Source of the DNA: a bacterium
GTDB lineage: Bacteria > Fidelibacterota > Marinisomatia > Marinisomatales > JAHJCW01
NCBI GenBank assembly: GCA_028282845.1
Contig: JANQGY010000008.1
Location: 19,854 to 83,853 of the forward strand
Length of the DNA: 64,000 bases
Direction: 5' to 3'
In this document: positions 29,274 through 40,685 of the stretch, in pieces
Layout of the letters: the number at the start of each line of letters is the position of its first letter
Numbering within the stretch: position 1 is the stretch's first letter
Position numbers and translations under genes: made by a program
The notes under the pieces: model-generated
Databases searched by the model: none
Told to the model about the DNA's origin: nothing
Seen by the model: only the letters and a program-made list of their open reading frames with translations

Positions 29274-30632
29274 TTATGGAAATAAGAGATCAAATGCCTG
29301 TCGAACCGAGTCAATTTTCTGCAGTTTAATCTTGGATACCAAGCCGGTTTTGTTCTTAATTCCATATTTTGGAATTATGGCAGTGGTAAAACCAAGGGAT
29401 TCTGACTCTTTTAGACGTTTTTCCAACTGGCTAACCGAGCGTACTTCACCGGCTAAACCGACTTCACCGATCAATACTACATCATTTGAAATTGATTTAT
29501 CTAACGCACTTGATGCCACAGCTCCTATAACGGAAAGATCTGCTGCCGGATCGTCAATCTTTAAACCGCCAACCAAGTTCACAAAAGTATCTTTAGCGCC
29601 CATGGGAACTTTAATTCTTTTTTCTAAAACTGCGATTAACATTGAAAGTCGGCGTAAATCAAATCCATTCACATTGCGCTGCGGTGTACCGAAACTTGCG
29701 TTGGAGACTAAGGCTTGCACTTCAACTAAAATTGGTCTTGTTCCTTCGAGTGAAGGGAATATCGCGGATCCCGCGACATCCAGGGAACGTTCTTTTAAAA
29801 ATAACTCGGATGGATTCTCTATTTCAATTAAACCGTTTGATTGCATTTGAAAAATGCCTACCTCGTTTGTAGCGCCAAACCGATTTTTCACAGACCGCAA
29901 AATGCGATGGTTATATCGATCATCGCCTTCCAAATAGAGGACAGTGTCAACCATGTGTTCTAACATCCGCGGCCCGGCGATAATACCCTCTTTGGTAACA
30001 TGACCGATCAAGATTATGGTAACGCCTTTTTCCTTACAAATTTGGAGTAATTGTTGTCCGGACTCCCTAATCTGACCAACCGATCCGGGTAACGAATCAA
30101 TCATATCACTATAGACAGTTTGGATAGAATCAATTATTATTATAGTAGGACTCTGCTGTTCAATCAGTTGAATAATCCCTTCAATCTGATTCTCACCGGA
30201 AAGCATCAATTTGTCTGAATCAACTTTTAACCTTTCAGCACGCATTGCGATTTGAGCATCGCTTTCTTCAGCGGAAATATATAACGCTGATTCCTTAACC
30301 TTGCCTACAATTTGCAGAGCCAGGGTTGATTTACCAATCCCCGGATTACCGCCCAACAAAACCAACGAACCCGGCAGCAAACCCCCACCCAAAACACGAT
30401 CCATTTCTTTAATATTGGATTTTATTCGATTATGATGAGAAGATTTGGCTATATCTTTCAGGCGGGTTGGATCAGCAACACTAATACTTTGACCTGATCG
30501 TTTACCTTTTTTCACTTTATATTCAGCAAGCGTTCCCCATTCCTTACATGACGGGCACTGGCCATACCATTTTGGATAATCCGTTCCACAATTGGAACAC
30601 AGAAAAACCGCACTACTCCCTTTTTTGCTCAT
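29274..30632 (-). CDS. radA: DNA repair protein RadA (Sms)
   Basis: 452 residues, standard length. An N-terminal zinc finger (CSNCGTDYPKWYGQCPSC), Walker A GGNPGIGKST, the RadA-specific KNRFG motif (VKNRFGATNEVGIF) and a Lon-type C-terminal domain (about 280-452, VLIGEVGLAGEVRSV). It is a RecA-like helicase that extends branches during recombination and repair. It is 3 bases downstream of the peptidase/barrel gene, so they share a transcript. Confidence 0.97.
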   Translation of the reverse strand: MSKKGSSAVFLCSNCGTDYPKWYGQCPSCKEWGTLAEYKVKKGKRSGQSISVADPTRLKDIAKSSHHNRIKSNIKEMDRVLGGGLLPGSLVLLGGNPGIGKSTLALQIVGKVKESALYISAEESDAQIAMRAERLKVDSDKLMLSGENQIEGIIQLIEQQSPTIIIIDSIQTVYSDMIDSLPGSVGQIRESGQQLLQICKEKGVTIILIGHVTKEGIIAGPRMLEHMVDTVLYLEGDDRYNHRILRSVKNRFGATNEVGIFQMQSNGLIEIENPSELFLKERSLDVAGSAIFPSLEGTRPILVEVQALVSNASFGTPQRNVNGFDLRRLSMLIAVLEKRIKVPMGAKDTFVNLVGGLKIDDPAADLSVIGAVASSALDKSISNDVVLIGEVGLAGEVRSVSQLEKRLKESESLGFTTAIIPKYGIKNKTGLVSKIKLQKIDSVRQAFDLLFP

Positions 30633-30635
30633 TGG

Positions 30636-33600
30636 TTACCAGTCAGAACCAAGGGAAATATAATACTGTGGACGAGACGTATTTCTCCTTTCGTAATGAT
30701 CCCAAGCGACATCAAATCTTACTAAAAAATATCCCAGATTAATTTTAGCCCCCAACCCGAATGTCTTTATAGCGGGACTGGAATAATCCGGTAACTCACC
30801 ATATTTGTCGGCAAATACTTGATCATCGGAGAATTCATCGAAATCATCCCAAGCCGCACCAATATCAAAAAAAGCATGACCCTGTATATTTCCGAATATG
30901 ACTTTTAAAGGAAAGCCCAACGCCAAATACCGAATAAATGGAAAGCGGAGCTCAAAATTTGCCATAGCAACGTTTGTTCCAACCCGTTCAGCATAGCGGG
31001 CACCGCGCACCGGCATTGCATAATTTGTAAAATATATATCTTTTAAGATGGTTTCTTGGCCTGTGGCCAATACTTCGTACGAAAATTGCGAATTATCTTT
31101 TGCACCATCAGTCTCCCCAAAGCCAAATAACCATACCGGCAATCCGCCTAAGAAATATTTTTGAGCATCTCTGCCAAAACTGGAACCGACCTTCAGTCTT
31201 GCTGCGACTGTATAATATCTGCCGAATCGGAAATATTTCCTGGCATCATATTGAATTGTCTGAAACTGTATTCCATCCGAACCAACCGACGGACTACCGT
31301 AAAAACTTAGCTCATGCCTAAAACCATCAACAGGTCCTGTATATCCCCAGGAAGCGTTATCATACACCCAACTAAACATCGGCAATATTGCATCTAATTT
31401 TGTGGAAAAAACATCAATGTATTCTCCCGTATAATAATCCTGAAACCACTCATTATACGATAAACGATAATAAGATAATCCTAAATCTATTCTGCTAAAG
31501 CGATTAAATGGTCGTGAGGCAAAACCGCTTAATCCGTATCTCCTCAAGCGAGCAAGACCATAATAACTTGTGGTGTAAAAATCCGCAGTTTGCGAGGCCG
31601 CTAAATAGTAATCGGTCCGATTTTTTAAATAAGCATAGGATAATATATAATCACTATTTTCAAGGGTTAGCTGCATCTCAGTTCCAACATAGATTTGATG
31701 ATCGCCTAACACATCGCTCCATAAGAAATAGGTCATTCCTTGGGCACCGAATATATTATCAAAAGCCAAATTGCCACTTACCATATCCAAAGTAAATCTT
31801 GTTTTATAATGTTGCGGAATGTAGCCATCAGTAGAAAGTACCCTATCAAATGTATCTATTTGAGATTCCTGCCCATCAACCAATACTTCATTGAAATTTG
31901 AATATTGATCGCTGAAAATGAATTTTGAAAAATCACCTGCCTCTTCGACTTCTTCCTCTTGGCGTAATTTATCACGTCGCAGATCAGCCAATGATTCATC
32001 GGCGGTTTTTTTGTTGGTTAAGAAGTTTGTGACAGGTACTTCTTTTGCCTTCATCGCTAATGGATTTGTAATACTAAAAATATCCCAACCGCGTTTATCG
32101 TAACCACTAAATATCAGGGTTCTATCATCTTTGGATAAACTTAATTGCTGTATTCCGGTTAATATATTTGTTATCGGATATGATTCTTCAAGTTCATAAT
32201 CATAAATATGAATATTCCAAACACCGTTTTGATCCGCAGTATATAATAATTTATTTTCAGTGTGGGACCATGCCGGATAATTTTCATTATAATCGGTATT
32301 CGTTATACGATCTATTTCTTTAGTATTTATATTGATCGTAAACAGATCTGTTTGTGAATAATCGTGGTCATAAATTTTAAACGTATCAACCAACGAATCG
32401 GTGGTTAAGTAATCACCCCGATCGGAAACAAATGTTACAAAATGACCGTCAGGACTCCAGACCGGTTCCGAATCAGAGAAAATGTCTTCGGTTAGATTGA
32501 TCATCTCCTTTGTTTCTATATCCATTAAATAGATGTCACTGGATTTGCCTTGATTACCCACAAATGCTAATTTTTTACCATCAGGACTCCAAGCGGCTGT
32601 GAACAAACCATCCATTTCAAAAGAGATTGTTTCGTAATCGCCTGATTCAACATCTATTAAATGGAAAGCATCCAATCCGCCCGCTTTAGCAGCGATAACT
32701 ATCCTGCGACTGTCAGGCGACCAGGATATGCCCGGCTGTAACCACTTAAGTTCTTCAAAATTCATTGTCCGGTTACCTTTAACAATCCGTTTTAGCTGCT
32801 TCCCTGTCAGCGCATCAATCAAATATATATCGGCATACATTGATCTGTCAGACAGAATTGCTATTTTACTGCCATCGGGAGAGATTACAGGAGAGATATT
32901 ATAAAAATTCTTTAATTTTTCATGATCGGTTAATTGTTTGGCTATGTCATCAATCGCATCTCGTCCCGTAATATCCGGCCAATATTCCTTCTTTACATAC
33001 TCCTGCCATTGCTCGGTTAAATCTTTGAAATTCATACCAAGTGCGTTCTCCCAGCCTTTTTCGGCATTCTGCGCTTTTTTCATTGCAATATAAATTTCAC
33101 CGACTTTTTCGCGGCCATATTTCTCAGCTACAAACCGCCAAACCGATTGCCCGCCTTTGTATGCCATATAATATTCTAATTCTTTTACGCTCGGGATATA
33201 ATCGTTCACAGTCATATCTCTGATCACCATATCCGACTTGGTATCCCAATTAAGCGATAAATATTCGGCGATGCCTTCATTTACCCATAGCGGTAATCTT
33301 AATAATTGAGCACCTGATATAACACTTTGTGCATTACCTCCGTAAACCATGTCATTGACAACCGCATGTACTAATTCGTGATGTAACACATGTCGGAATT
33401 GTTCGTAAGACCCTTCAAAGGGTAGAACTACCCGGTTTTTAAACAATTCCGTCACACCGCCAATTCCTTCCGACATATAACTATACACTACATTAGTCTG
33501 TTGAAAATCTTTATGCGAGTTGTAAACTATAATCGAAACCGTCTTCTTTAGATTCCACCTAAAATGTTTAGAAATTTGTTCATAAGCATCTTCGGCAACC

Positions 33601-33791
33601 TTAGCAGCAAATTCCGCAAGTTCAAGATCATCCGTATAATAATATATATCAAAATGGGGAGTTTTTATGAACTTCCAATCAAACGTTTCATATTGGACCT
33701 TGTTCTGTCCAAAAGATTGTCCCAAAACGATTTGGGAACAGATAATTAATAATAAACTTATATATTTTATTGAATTAATAAATTTTCTCAT
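30636..33791 (-). CDS. Outer-membrane fusion: zinc-peptidase domain, TolB-like propeller and BamA-like barrel
   Basis: 1051 residues. A signal peptide (1-24, LLLIICSQIVLGQ). A peptidase MA-like domain follows with HELVH at 138-142 and a downstream NEGIAEY (171-177) that can give the third zinc ligand. About 290-600 holds at least five PD40/TolB repeats (ISPDGSKIAILSDR, WSPDSRRIVIAA, WSPDGKKLAFVG, WSPDGHFVTFVSDR). The C-terminal 380 or so residues are beta-strand rich and end with FLVRFDVAWD...YYISLGSDW, like the surface-antigen/BamA barrel. It probably sits in the outer membrane with a periplasmic or surface peptidase. The substrate is unknown. Confidence 0.88.
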   Translation of the reverse strand: MRKFINSIKYISLLLIICSQIVLGQSFGQNKVQYETFDWKFIKTPHFDIYYYTDDLELAEFAAKVAEDAYEQISKHFRWNLKKTVSIIVYNSHKDFQQTNVVYSYMSEGIGGVTELFKNRVVLPFEGSYEQFRHVLHHELVHAVVNDMVYGGNAQSVISGAQLLRLPLWVNEGIAEYLSLNWDTKSDMVIRDMTVNDYIPSVKELEYYMAYKGGQSVWRFVAEKYGREKVGEIYIAMKKAQNAEKGWENALGMNFKDLTEQWQEYVKKEYWPDITGRDAIDDIAKQLTDHEKLKNFYNISPVISPDGSKIAILSDRSMYADIYLIDALTGKQLKRIVKGNRTMNFEELKWLQPGISWSPDSRRIVIAAKAGGLDAFHLIDVESGDYETISFEMDGLFTAAWSPDGKKLAFVGNQGKSSDIYLMDIETKEMINLTEDIFSDSEPVWSPDGHFVTFVSDRGDYLTTDSLVDTFKIYDHDYSQTDLFTININTKEIDRITNTDYNENYPAWSHTENKLLYTADQNGVWNIHIYDYELEESYPITNILTGIQQLSLSKDDRTLIFSGYDKRGWDIFSITNPLAMKAKEVPVTNFLTNKKTADESLADLRRDKLRQEEEVEEAGDFSKFIFSDQYSNFNEVLVDGQESQIDTFDRVLSTDGYIPQHYKTRFTLDMVSGNLAFDNIFGAQGMTYFLWSDVLGDHQIYVGTEMQLTLENSDYILSYAYLKNRTDYYLAASQTADFYTTSYYGLARLRRYGLSGFASRPFNRFSRIDLGLSYYRLSYNEWFQDYYTGEYIDVFSTKLDAILPMFSWVYDNASWGYTGPVDGFRHELSFYGSPSVGSDGIQFQTIQYDARKYFRFGRYYTVAARLKVGSSFGRDAQKYFLGGLPVWLFGFGETDGAKDNSQFSYEVLATGQETILKDIYFTNYAMPVRGARYAERVGTNVAMANFELRFPFIRYLALGFPLKVIFGNIQGHAFFDIGAAWDDFDEFSDDQVFADKYGELPDYSSPAIKTFGLGAKINLGYFLVRFDVAWDHYERRNTSRPQYYISLGSDW

Positions 33792-33908
33792 ATTGTAAAT
33801 TAATTAGACACTTCCAAAATTGATAGTTTAAAAGCAATTGTTGTCATTAAGCCGATAATAACAACATTTTAATTGCCTATCACTATATAGAAAAGTAAAT
33901 TTTTCTTT

Positions 33909-34640
33909 ATGCAGCTACCAATATATTTTATTTCTGACATTCATTTACTTCTCCAAACCTCTAATAATGAAGACGCCAAAAAAGAAAAATTGTTCCTATT
34001 TCTGGATAAGGTAAAAAAAAGTCAGGGTACTTTAATCATAAACGGAGACCTTTTTGATTTTTATTTTGAGTACAAGCATGTTATCCCGAAAATATACTTC
34101 GATGTTTATATGGCAATCTCAAAACTGACAGAATCCGGTGTAGCAATTCATTATCTGCTTGGCAACCACGACTATTGGACAATGGACTTTATATCCGAAA
34201 CCCTTAATATGACCGTTCATAAAGATGATATTGATTTTGAAATAAATAATAAAAAATTTCATATAACGCACGGCGATGGTTTGTTGTCATGGGAACGCGG
34301 CTATCGCTTCGTAAAGAAAATATTGCATAGCCGGTTAACTATTTGGCTGTTCAGATGGTTGCACCCGACGCTTGGATACGGTATAGCCGAATGGGTCGCA
34401 AGTCGTAGCAGACATTTTGAACATAGCAAAGAGCACAATGACAAGGTTCGTAAGGAACTAATCCGAATTGCGACACCAATTATTGAATCCGGTGTTGATT
34501 ATTTTATTACCGGTCATTACCATCAACACACCGATGAAAAAATCGGAAACGGCAGATTGGTAATTCTTGGGGAATGGATAAAAACTTTCTCTTATGCCGT
34601 GTTCGATGGTCAGGGATTAGAGTTAAAAAAGTTTATGTAG
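33909..34640 (+). CDS. UDP-2,3-diacylglucosamine diphosphatase-like metallophosphoesterase (LpxH-like)
   Basis: 243 residues. All calcineurin-type metal motifs are present in order: SDIHL, GDLFDF, LLGNHDYW, THGDGL and TGHYHQH. The length and the EYKHVIPKIYFDV segment fit the LpxH/LpxH2 family, which cleaves UDP-diacylglucosamine to lipid X during lipid A synthesis. A kinase-like gene for LPS two genes later and the Kds/Lpt block elsewhere agree with this role. It is first in a three-gene plus-strand operon, divergent from the barrel protein. Confidence 0.85.
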   Translation: MQLPIYFISDIHLLLQTSNNEDAKKEKLFLFLDKVKKSQGTLIINGDLFDFYFEYKHVIPKIYFDVYMAISKLTESGVAIHYLLGNHDYWTMDFISETLNMTVHKDDIDFEINNKKFHITHGDGLLSWERGYRFVKKILHSRLTIWLFRWLHPTLGYGIAEWVASRSRHFEHSKEHNDKVRKELIRIATPIIESGVDYFITGHYHQHTDEKIGNGRLVILGEWIKTFSYAVFDGQGLELKKFM

Positions 34641-34644
34641 ATTG

Positions 34645-35136
34645 ATGGTTGAACTACGCTTACAAAAAGTCAGCGATGCTGAAAGATTCTTCGAGATTTT
34701 GAATAATCCTAATTTCATTTATTTTGATGTGCAGCCGGCAACGATCGAAGACGAAGTTGCCTGGTTAGAACAAAATGCCCAAAGAATGAAAGATAACACA
34801 CAATGGAATTATACTATACTTTATGATGAGGCAATTGTCGGAGCAATTGGAGTACAAATCAATTACCATCGCAATTACATTGGCGAGATCGGGTATTTCA
34901 TAGATGAAAAATATTGGAACTTGGGAATTGCAACTCAGGCAGTAAAACTGATTGAAGAAATATGCCGAAATGAACTAAAGCTTACTCGAATTGAAATAGC
35001 AATGTTATTGGAAAATTCAGCCAGTGAGCGGGTAGCGTTCAAAAATAATTATCTTAAAGAAGGAATTCAACGCAAACTAATCAAAGGTAAAGACGGACAA
35101 ATGAAAGATTGTTATTTGTATGCTAAGGTCTTCTAA
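34645..35136 (+). CDS. GNAT family N-acetyltransferase (RimJ/RimL type)
   Basis: 163 residues from the ATG at 34645, four bases after the LpxH-like stop. The fold pattern VELRLQKVSDAERFFEILNN, GAIGVQINYHRNYIGEIGYFIDEKYWNLGIATQAVKLIEE (acetyl-CoA binding loop) and RIEIAMLLENSASERVAFKN is that of the RimJ/RimL group, which acetylate protein N-termini or small amines. The target is unknown. It is in an operon with the LpxH-like and kinase-like genes. Confidence 0.9.
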   Translation: MVELRLQKVSDAERFFEILNNPNFIYFDVQPATIEDEVAWLEQNAQRMKDNTQWNYTILYDEAIVGAIGVQINYHRNYIGEIGYFIDEKYWNLGIATQAVKLIEEICRNELKLTRIEIAMLLENSASERVAFKNNYLKEGIQRKLIKGKDGQMKDCYLYAKVF

Positions 35137-35147
35137 CCGAACTTATT

Positions 35148-35921
35148 ATGCCATTCAGCATTTTAACAGAGCAATCTCTGGGTACATTGCCAAAACCTTA
35201 TTCCGTATCCGATATTCTCAAGCTCACTAAAAACTCTACAGCTATTCTAAAAATATTTGATACCAATCCAAACTTGGTCGCTTTGTTAGATTCGGATGAA
35301 GGCAAGATTGTATTGAAACGTTTCGGGTGGCGCAATCCTTTACACTTTTACATAAGTCCATTTAAATATAGCAGAGCAAGGATGAGTTGGGAAACCTCAC
35401 AGACTTTGGATTCAGCAGGTATTACTCCCAAGCCTCTATTTGTACATACTAAAAAGAAACTTGGTTTCAAATATCAGAATTTCTTTATTACCAAAGCAAT
35501 TGAACCTCATGTGAAATTCCGTAAATTTCTTAAGGAAGAAAGGAATATCAAAAATATTACTAGTGCTATACAAAATTTAGCAGTGGCAATTGCTAAAATG
35601 CATTCTTTGGGTATTTATCACCGAGATTTAACAACCGGTAATTTTCTAATTGATAAGCAATTAAATGTATATATAGTAGATCTGAATCGAGCGCGGAATG
35701 TTGTAGTTCTTACAATTCGGCAATGCTTAAAAGATCTTTCAAAAATATATTTTGAAAAACAATCCGTTCTGCCGCAAAGTGAATTAGCCGATTATTTCTT
35801 TAAAAAATATGCGTTACAAAGTGAATTACAATTAGACTGGCTGACCGGATACTGGAAATACCGTAAAAGATTGATTCGTTACAGGAAAAAACGGTTAAGA
35901 CTCAGAAAACTGTTCAAATAA
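35148..35921 (+). CDS. Lipopolysaccharide kinase (Kdo kinase/WaaP)-like protein
   Basis: 257 residues. The kinase core is visible: an ATP-lysine region (IVLKRFGWRN), the catalytic loop MHSLGIYHRDLTTGNFLI and a metal-binding IVDLNRAR (DLN in place of DFG), as in the Kdo/WaaP kinase family. The C-terminus is very basic (RKRLIRYRKKRLRLRKLFK), suiting the inner face of the membrane and anionic LPS. It would phosphorylate Kdo or heptose in the LPS core. Operon position with LpxH supports this. Confidence 0.8.
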   Translation: MPFSILTEQSLGTLPKPYSVSDILKLTKNSTAILKIFDTNPNLVALLDSDEGKIVLKRFGWRNPLHFYISPFKYSRARMSWETSQTLDSAGITPKPLFVHTKKKLGFKYQNFFITKAIEPHVKFRKFLKEERNIKNITSAIQNLAVAIAKMHSLGIYHRDLTTGNFLIDKQLNVYIVDLNRARNVVVLTIRQCLKDLSKIYFEKQSVLPQSELADYFFKKYALQSELQLDWLTGYWKYRKRLIRYRKKRLRLRKLFK

Positions 35922-35950
35922 AATATTTTACCTTCTTTATACGACTGTAT

Positions 35951-35970
35951 ATTACTGCTTCGGCGGTAAT
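35951..35970 (+). terminator. Possible stem-loop after the LPS operon
   Basis: ATTACTGC, a TTCG tetraloop, and GCGGTAAT form an 8-bp stem with one G-U pair, 30 bases after the kinase gene. No T-run follows, so it may be a messenger-stabilising hairpin and not an intrinsic terminator. Confidence 0.4.
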
Positions 35971-36068
35971 TAGACAATAATTCGACTATAATTAATGTGA
36001 TTTTCATTTAATACTACCAATTTTTGCCGCTGTAGAGGCAATTTATTTATGTTATTTGAATATAATCT

Positions 36069-36097
36069 TTGACAAATTACACAAATGGAATTAATTT
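36069..36097 (+). promoter_or_regulatory. Candidate promoter of the hipBST operon
   Basis: TTGACA (36069-36074), 17 bases, then TAATTT (36092-36097), seven bases before the hipB ATG. The -35 is a perfect sigma-70 hexamer but the -10 is weak, and the resulting leader would be very short or absent. HipB-type repressors usually bind palindromes at such a promoter; I could not define one with confidence. Confidence 0.3.
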
Positions 36098-36103
36098 ACT
36101 GCT

Positions 36104-36346
36104 ATGACAGCAAATAATAATCTATCAGAAATAGTATATTTCCATCGGAAAAAGGCTGGATTAAGCAGAATCCAACTGGCACAATTAGCCGGTATCGGCA
36201 AAACGGTAATATATGATATAGAAAAAGGCAAACAAACCGTTCAGTGGAAAACCATACAATCAATTTTATATGCCTTAAATATAACCATTGCGTATAAAAG
36301 TCCATTGATGGAACTCTATGAAAAAAGCAAAAATAATAATCCATAA
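36104..36346 (+). CDS. hipB: HipB-type XRE antitoxin/DNA-binding protein
   Basis: 80 residues with a helix-turn-helix (LSRIQLAQLAGIGKTVIYDIEKGKQTVQWKTIQSILYALNI, about 20-62) typical of HipB and short XRE proteins. It overlaps the next gene by 29 bases. In HipBST systems HipB binds operator DNA and augments inhibition of the toxin by HipS. Confidence 0.88.
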   Translation: MTANNNLSEIVYFHRKKAGLSRIQLAQLAGIGKTVIYDIEKGKQTVQWKTIQSILYALNITIAYKSPLMELYEKSKNNNP

Positions 36347-36621
36347 ACAGCCGGCAGGGGTTTTAATTCAATTAGATGACGGCTCTTATAGTTTTCAATA
36401 TGATGAAAACTATCAAGGAGCGCCAATTGCTTTAACGCTACCTGTCAGAAGTAATCCATATATTTTTAAAAAATTCCCTCCGTTTTTTGATGGACTGCTT
36501 CCGGAGGGGCATCAATTAGAGGGCTTATTAAAACAAAATAAAATTGACAGGGATGATTATTTCTCACAGCTACTTGCCGTTGGTGCCGATTTGGTCGGTG
36601 CTATAACAGTCGAGAAAATTG

Positions 36622-36629
<8 letters not shown>
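36318..36629 (+). CDS. hipS: HipS-type antitoxin (HipA N-terminal subdomain as a separate protein)
   Basis: 103 residues equal to the N-terminal subdomain of HipA: AGVLIQLDDGSYSFQYDENYQGAPIALTLPVR, FPPFFDGLLPEGHQLEGLLKQNKIDRDDYFSQLLAVGADLVGAI. In classic HipA this is fused to the kinase; here it is a stand-alone gene between hipB and the kinase, as in the tripartite HipBST system, where HipS is the actual antitoxin. It overlaps both neighbours (29 and 8 bases). Confidence 0.88.
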
Positions 36630-38486
<1,857 letters not shown>

Positions 38487-39833
38487 TTATAAAATGTATC
38501 TGCTTAAATCTTCATCCTTGGCAATATCTTTCAATTTTTCTTCCACCACGGATTTTGTAATTACAATTTTCTGCTCGGATTTCCCGGCATGGTCAAACAT
38601 AAAATCATCAAGCAAGGTCGTCATAATGGTGTGCAATCTTCTAGCACCAATATTCTCAGTTTTATTATTCACGTTAGTCGCAAATTGTGCAATCACTTTT
38701 ATGGCAGACTTATCAAATTCTAAATTCATATTTTCCGCCGCTAACAATGCTGTATATTGCTTGATCAACGCCGATTTAGGATGTGTCAGAATTTTGACGA
38801 AATCATTAGTAGAAAGTTTGTCCATCTCAACGCGGATCGGGAAACGACCCTGCAATTCCGGTATCATGTCGGACGGGGTAGCAACATGAAATGCTCCGGC
38901 GGCAATAAATAAAACATGATCAGACTTAACCGCACCATATTTGGTAGGCACAGTGCTGCCTTCAACAATTGGCAACAGATCGCGCTGAACTCCCTCGCGA
39001 CTGACATCGGGTCCGGACGAATTTCCATTGCCCACTACTTTATCAATTTCGTCAAGAAATACAATACCATTATTTTCCACATTTTCTTTCGCTACGCGGA
39101 TCAATTCATCCTGATCAATCAATTTCTGCGATTCAACTTCGATTAGATAACCGCGCGCATCTTTCACTTTCATCTTCCGGCGTTTTTTACTGCCGGGCAT
39201 TACATTCGAAAGCATATCTTTAATATTAGTACCAATATCTTCCATTCCCATCGGACCAAAAACTTGCATCCCGATTGGCATATTGTCCTGTTTTACCTCA
39301 AGCTGTACTTCCTTATTTTCAAAGTCGCCATTTGCCAACTTTGTCATCATCCGTTTTCGCGTTCTTTCACGCCGTGCTTCTTCTTCCTTTGTGAGATTTC
39401 TACCCTTGCGCTCTTCACTTGGGAAAAGCAGATCAATCAATCGTTCCTGAGCCCTTTTATAGGCGCGGTCCGCAACGGCTTTTTGTTTCTCAATACGTAA
39501 CATATTCACCGCTGTATCCGTTAGATCACGGATAATTGATTCAACATCACGACCAACATAGCCCACTTCCGTAAATTTACTGGCTTCGATCTTAATGAAC
39601 GGTGCATTGGCAAGTTTGGCAAGCCGTCTCGCAATTTCGGTTTTACCGACACCGGTCGAACCGATAAGTATGATATTATTCGGCAATATCTCATCACGCA
39701 TGGATTCCGGTACTTGCTGACGGCGCCAACGATTTCGCAAAGCGATTGCCACCGCACGCTTAGCTTTATTTTGGCCTACAATATATTTATTTAATTCGCG
39801 AACAATTTGACTTGGAGTTAATTCTTTCTTCAT
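38487..39833 (-). CDS. hslU: ATP-dependent protease ATPase subunit HslU
   Basis: 448 residues. Walker A IGSTGVGKTE, the IEASKFTEVGYVGRDVESIIRDL region, the I domain (about 110-235) with charged repeats, Walker B VFLDEIDKV, and the C-terminal EDLSRYIL tail that docks into HslV. It unfolds proteins and feeds them to HslV. Unusually, phhA separates it from hslV (66 bases after phhA). Confidence 0.97.
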   Translation of the reverse strand: MKKELTPSQIVRELNKYIVGQNKAKRAVAIALRNRWRRQQVPESMRDEILPNNIILIGSTGVGKTEIARRLAKLANAPFIKIEASKFTEVGYVGRDVESIIRDLTDTAVNMLRIEKQKAVADRAYKRAQERLIDLLFPSEERKGRNLTKEEEARRERTRKRMMTKLANGDFENKEVQLEVKQDNMPIGMQVFGPMGMEDIGTNIKDMLSNVMPGSKKRRKMKVKDARGYLIEVESQKLIDQDELIRVAKENVENNGIVFLDEIDKVVGNGNSSGPDVSREGVQRDLLPIVEGSTVPTKYGAVKSDHVLFIAAGAFHVATPSDMIPELQGRFPIRVEMDKLSTNDFVKILTHPKSALIKQYTALLAAENMNLEFDKSAIKVIAQFATNVNNKTENIGARRLHTIMTTLLDDFMFDHAGKSEQKIVITKSVVEEKLKDIAKDEDLSRYIL

Positions 39834-39899
39834 TTTTGCTGAGCTATTATCACATTAAAATTATAAATAATTACATAGATATTGATTCATCTTATTACT

Positions 39900-40613
39900 T
39901 CATTGCATTAAGTGGGAACGCAATTCTTTTAGAATCTCGTAAAGATCATCCAAAGCATTAATCGCATAGTACCTTGTTTGAATTTCTGAAATTACAAAAT
40001 CATTATTAATGACATTATCCAAATTGAAATCTAAAATCTCTACGCCATCTCGAAAAATATGATTGGTTTCACCATAGGATGACACAATGCCGGAGCCGTA
40101 AATCAAAGGTTTTCCGGTTGTTTTCATAACGCCAAATTCCACTGTGAACCAGTATAATCTCTGTAGCTTCAGAAGCGCCTCAGGATCGGATGAATGCTCC
40201 ACACCCAAGGCTCCAAAACTCTGCATGAATTCGGCATATTTGGGATTCACCAATAATGGAATATGTCCAAAAATGTCATGGAACATATCCGGTTCTTCTA
40301 TATAGTCTAACGATTCTCTGCTTCTTACCCAGGTTGAAGAACAAAACTTCTGCTTACTCAATAAATAAAAGAATTCATCAACCGGTATCAATCCGGGCAC
40401 CACATGTATTCCCCAGCCAGTTGCTTCATTTAATTGATTTGATAACAATTTAAAATCAGGGATTGAATCAAAATTCAATACGGCACTTAGTTGATTGAGA
40501 CTGTTTAAATATTCATGGCAGGATTTATCCTGCAAATTATTGAATTGCCTTTCAAATAAGATTTTCCAGACAGCGTGATCTTCATCTGTATATTTATCGT
40601 ATTCCTGTATCAT
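39900..40613 (-). CDS. phhA: Phenylalanine 4-hydroxylase (monomeric bacterial type)
   Basis: 237 residues, the catalytic domain only. The iron ligands are His in HDIFGH and the conserved Glu in YWFTVEFGV; the pterin region VHPG-like VVPGLIPVDEF is also visible. It uses tetrahydrobiopterin-type cofactor and O2 to make tyrosine from phenylalanine, so the organism is exposed to oxygen. No pterin carbinolamine dehydratase (phhB) is adjacent. The placement between hslV and hslU, with 60-70-base gaps on each side, is unusual. Its product could feed the tyrosine phenol-lyase at 19.3 kb. Confidence 0.95.
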   Translation of the reverse strand: MIQEYDKYTDEDHAVWKILFERQFNNLQDKSCHEYLNSLNQLSAVLNFDSIPDFKLLSNQLNEATGWGIHVVPGLIPVDEFFYLLSKQKFCSSTWVRSRESLDYIEEPDMFHDIFGHIPLLVNPKYAEFMQSFGALGVEHSSDPEALLKLQRLYWFTVEFGVMKTTGKPLIYGSGIVSSYGETNHIFRDGVEILDFNLDNVINNDFVISEIQTRYYAINALDDLYEILKELRSHLMQ

Positions 40614-40685
40614 ATAGTAAGACTGTGAAATCCATATTTAATTTATAATATAAGTATTGTTTAAAAAATGTGATTTAAAGAATGG

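Noticed and set aside
28882..29274. Transposase start at 29274
   Set aside because: The first 21 residues would be a translation of the REP palindrome; MKSYFHLFNRG at 29211 is the normal RAYT start.
36102..36344. 80-codon frame antisense to hipB
   Set aside because: Mirror of the hipB coding region; hipB has a clear HTH and the proper operon position.
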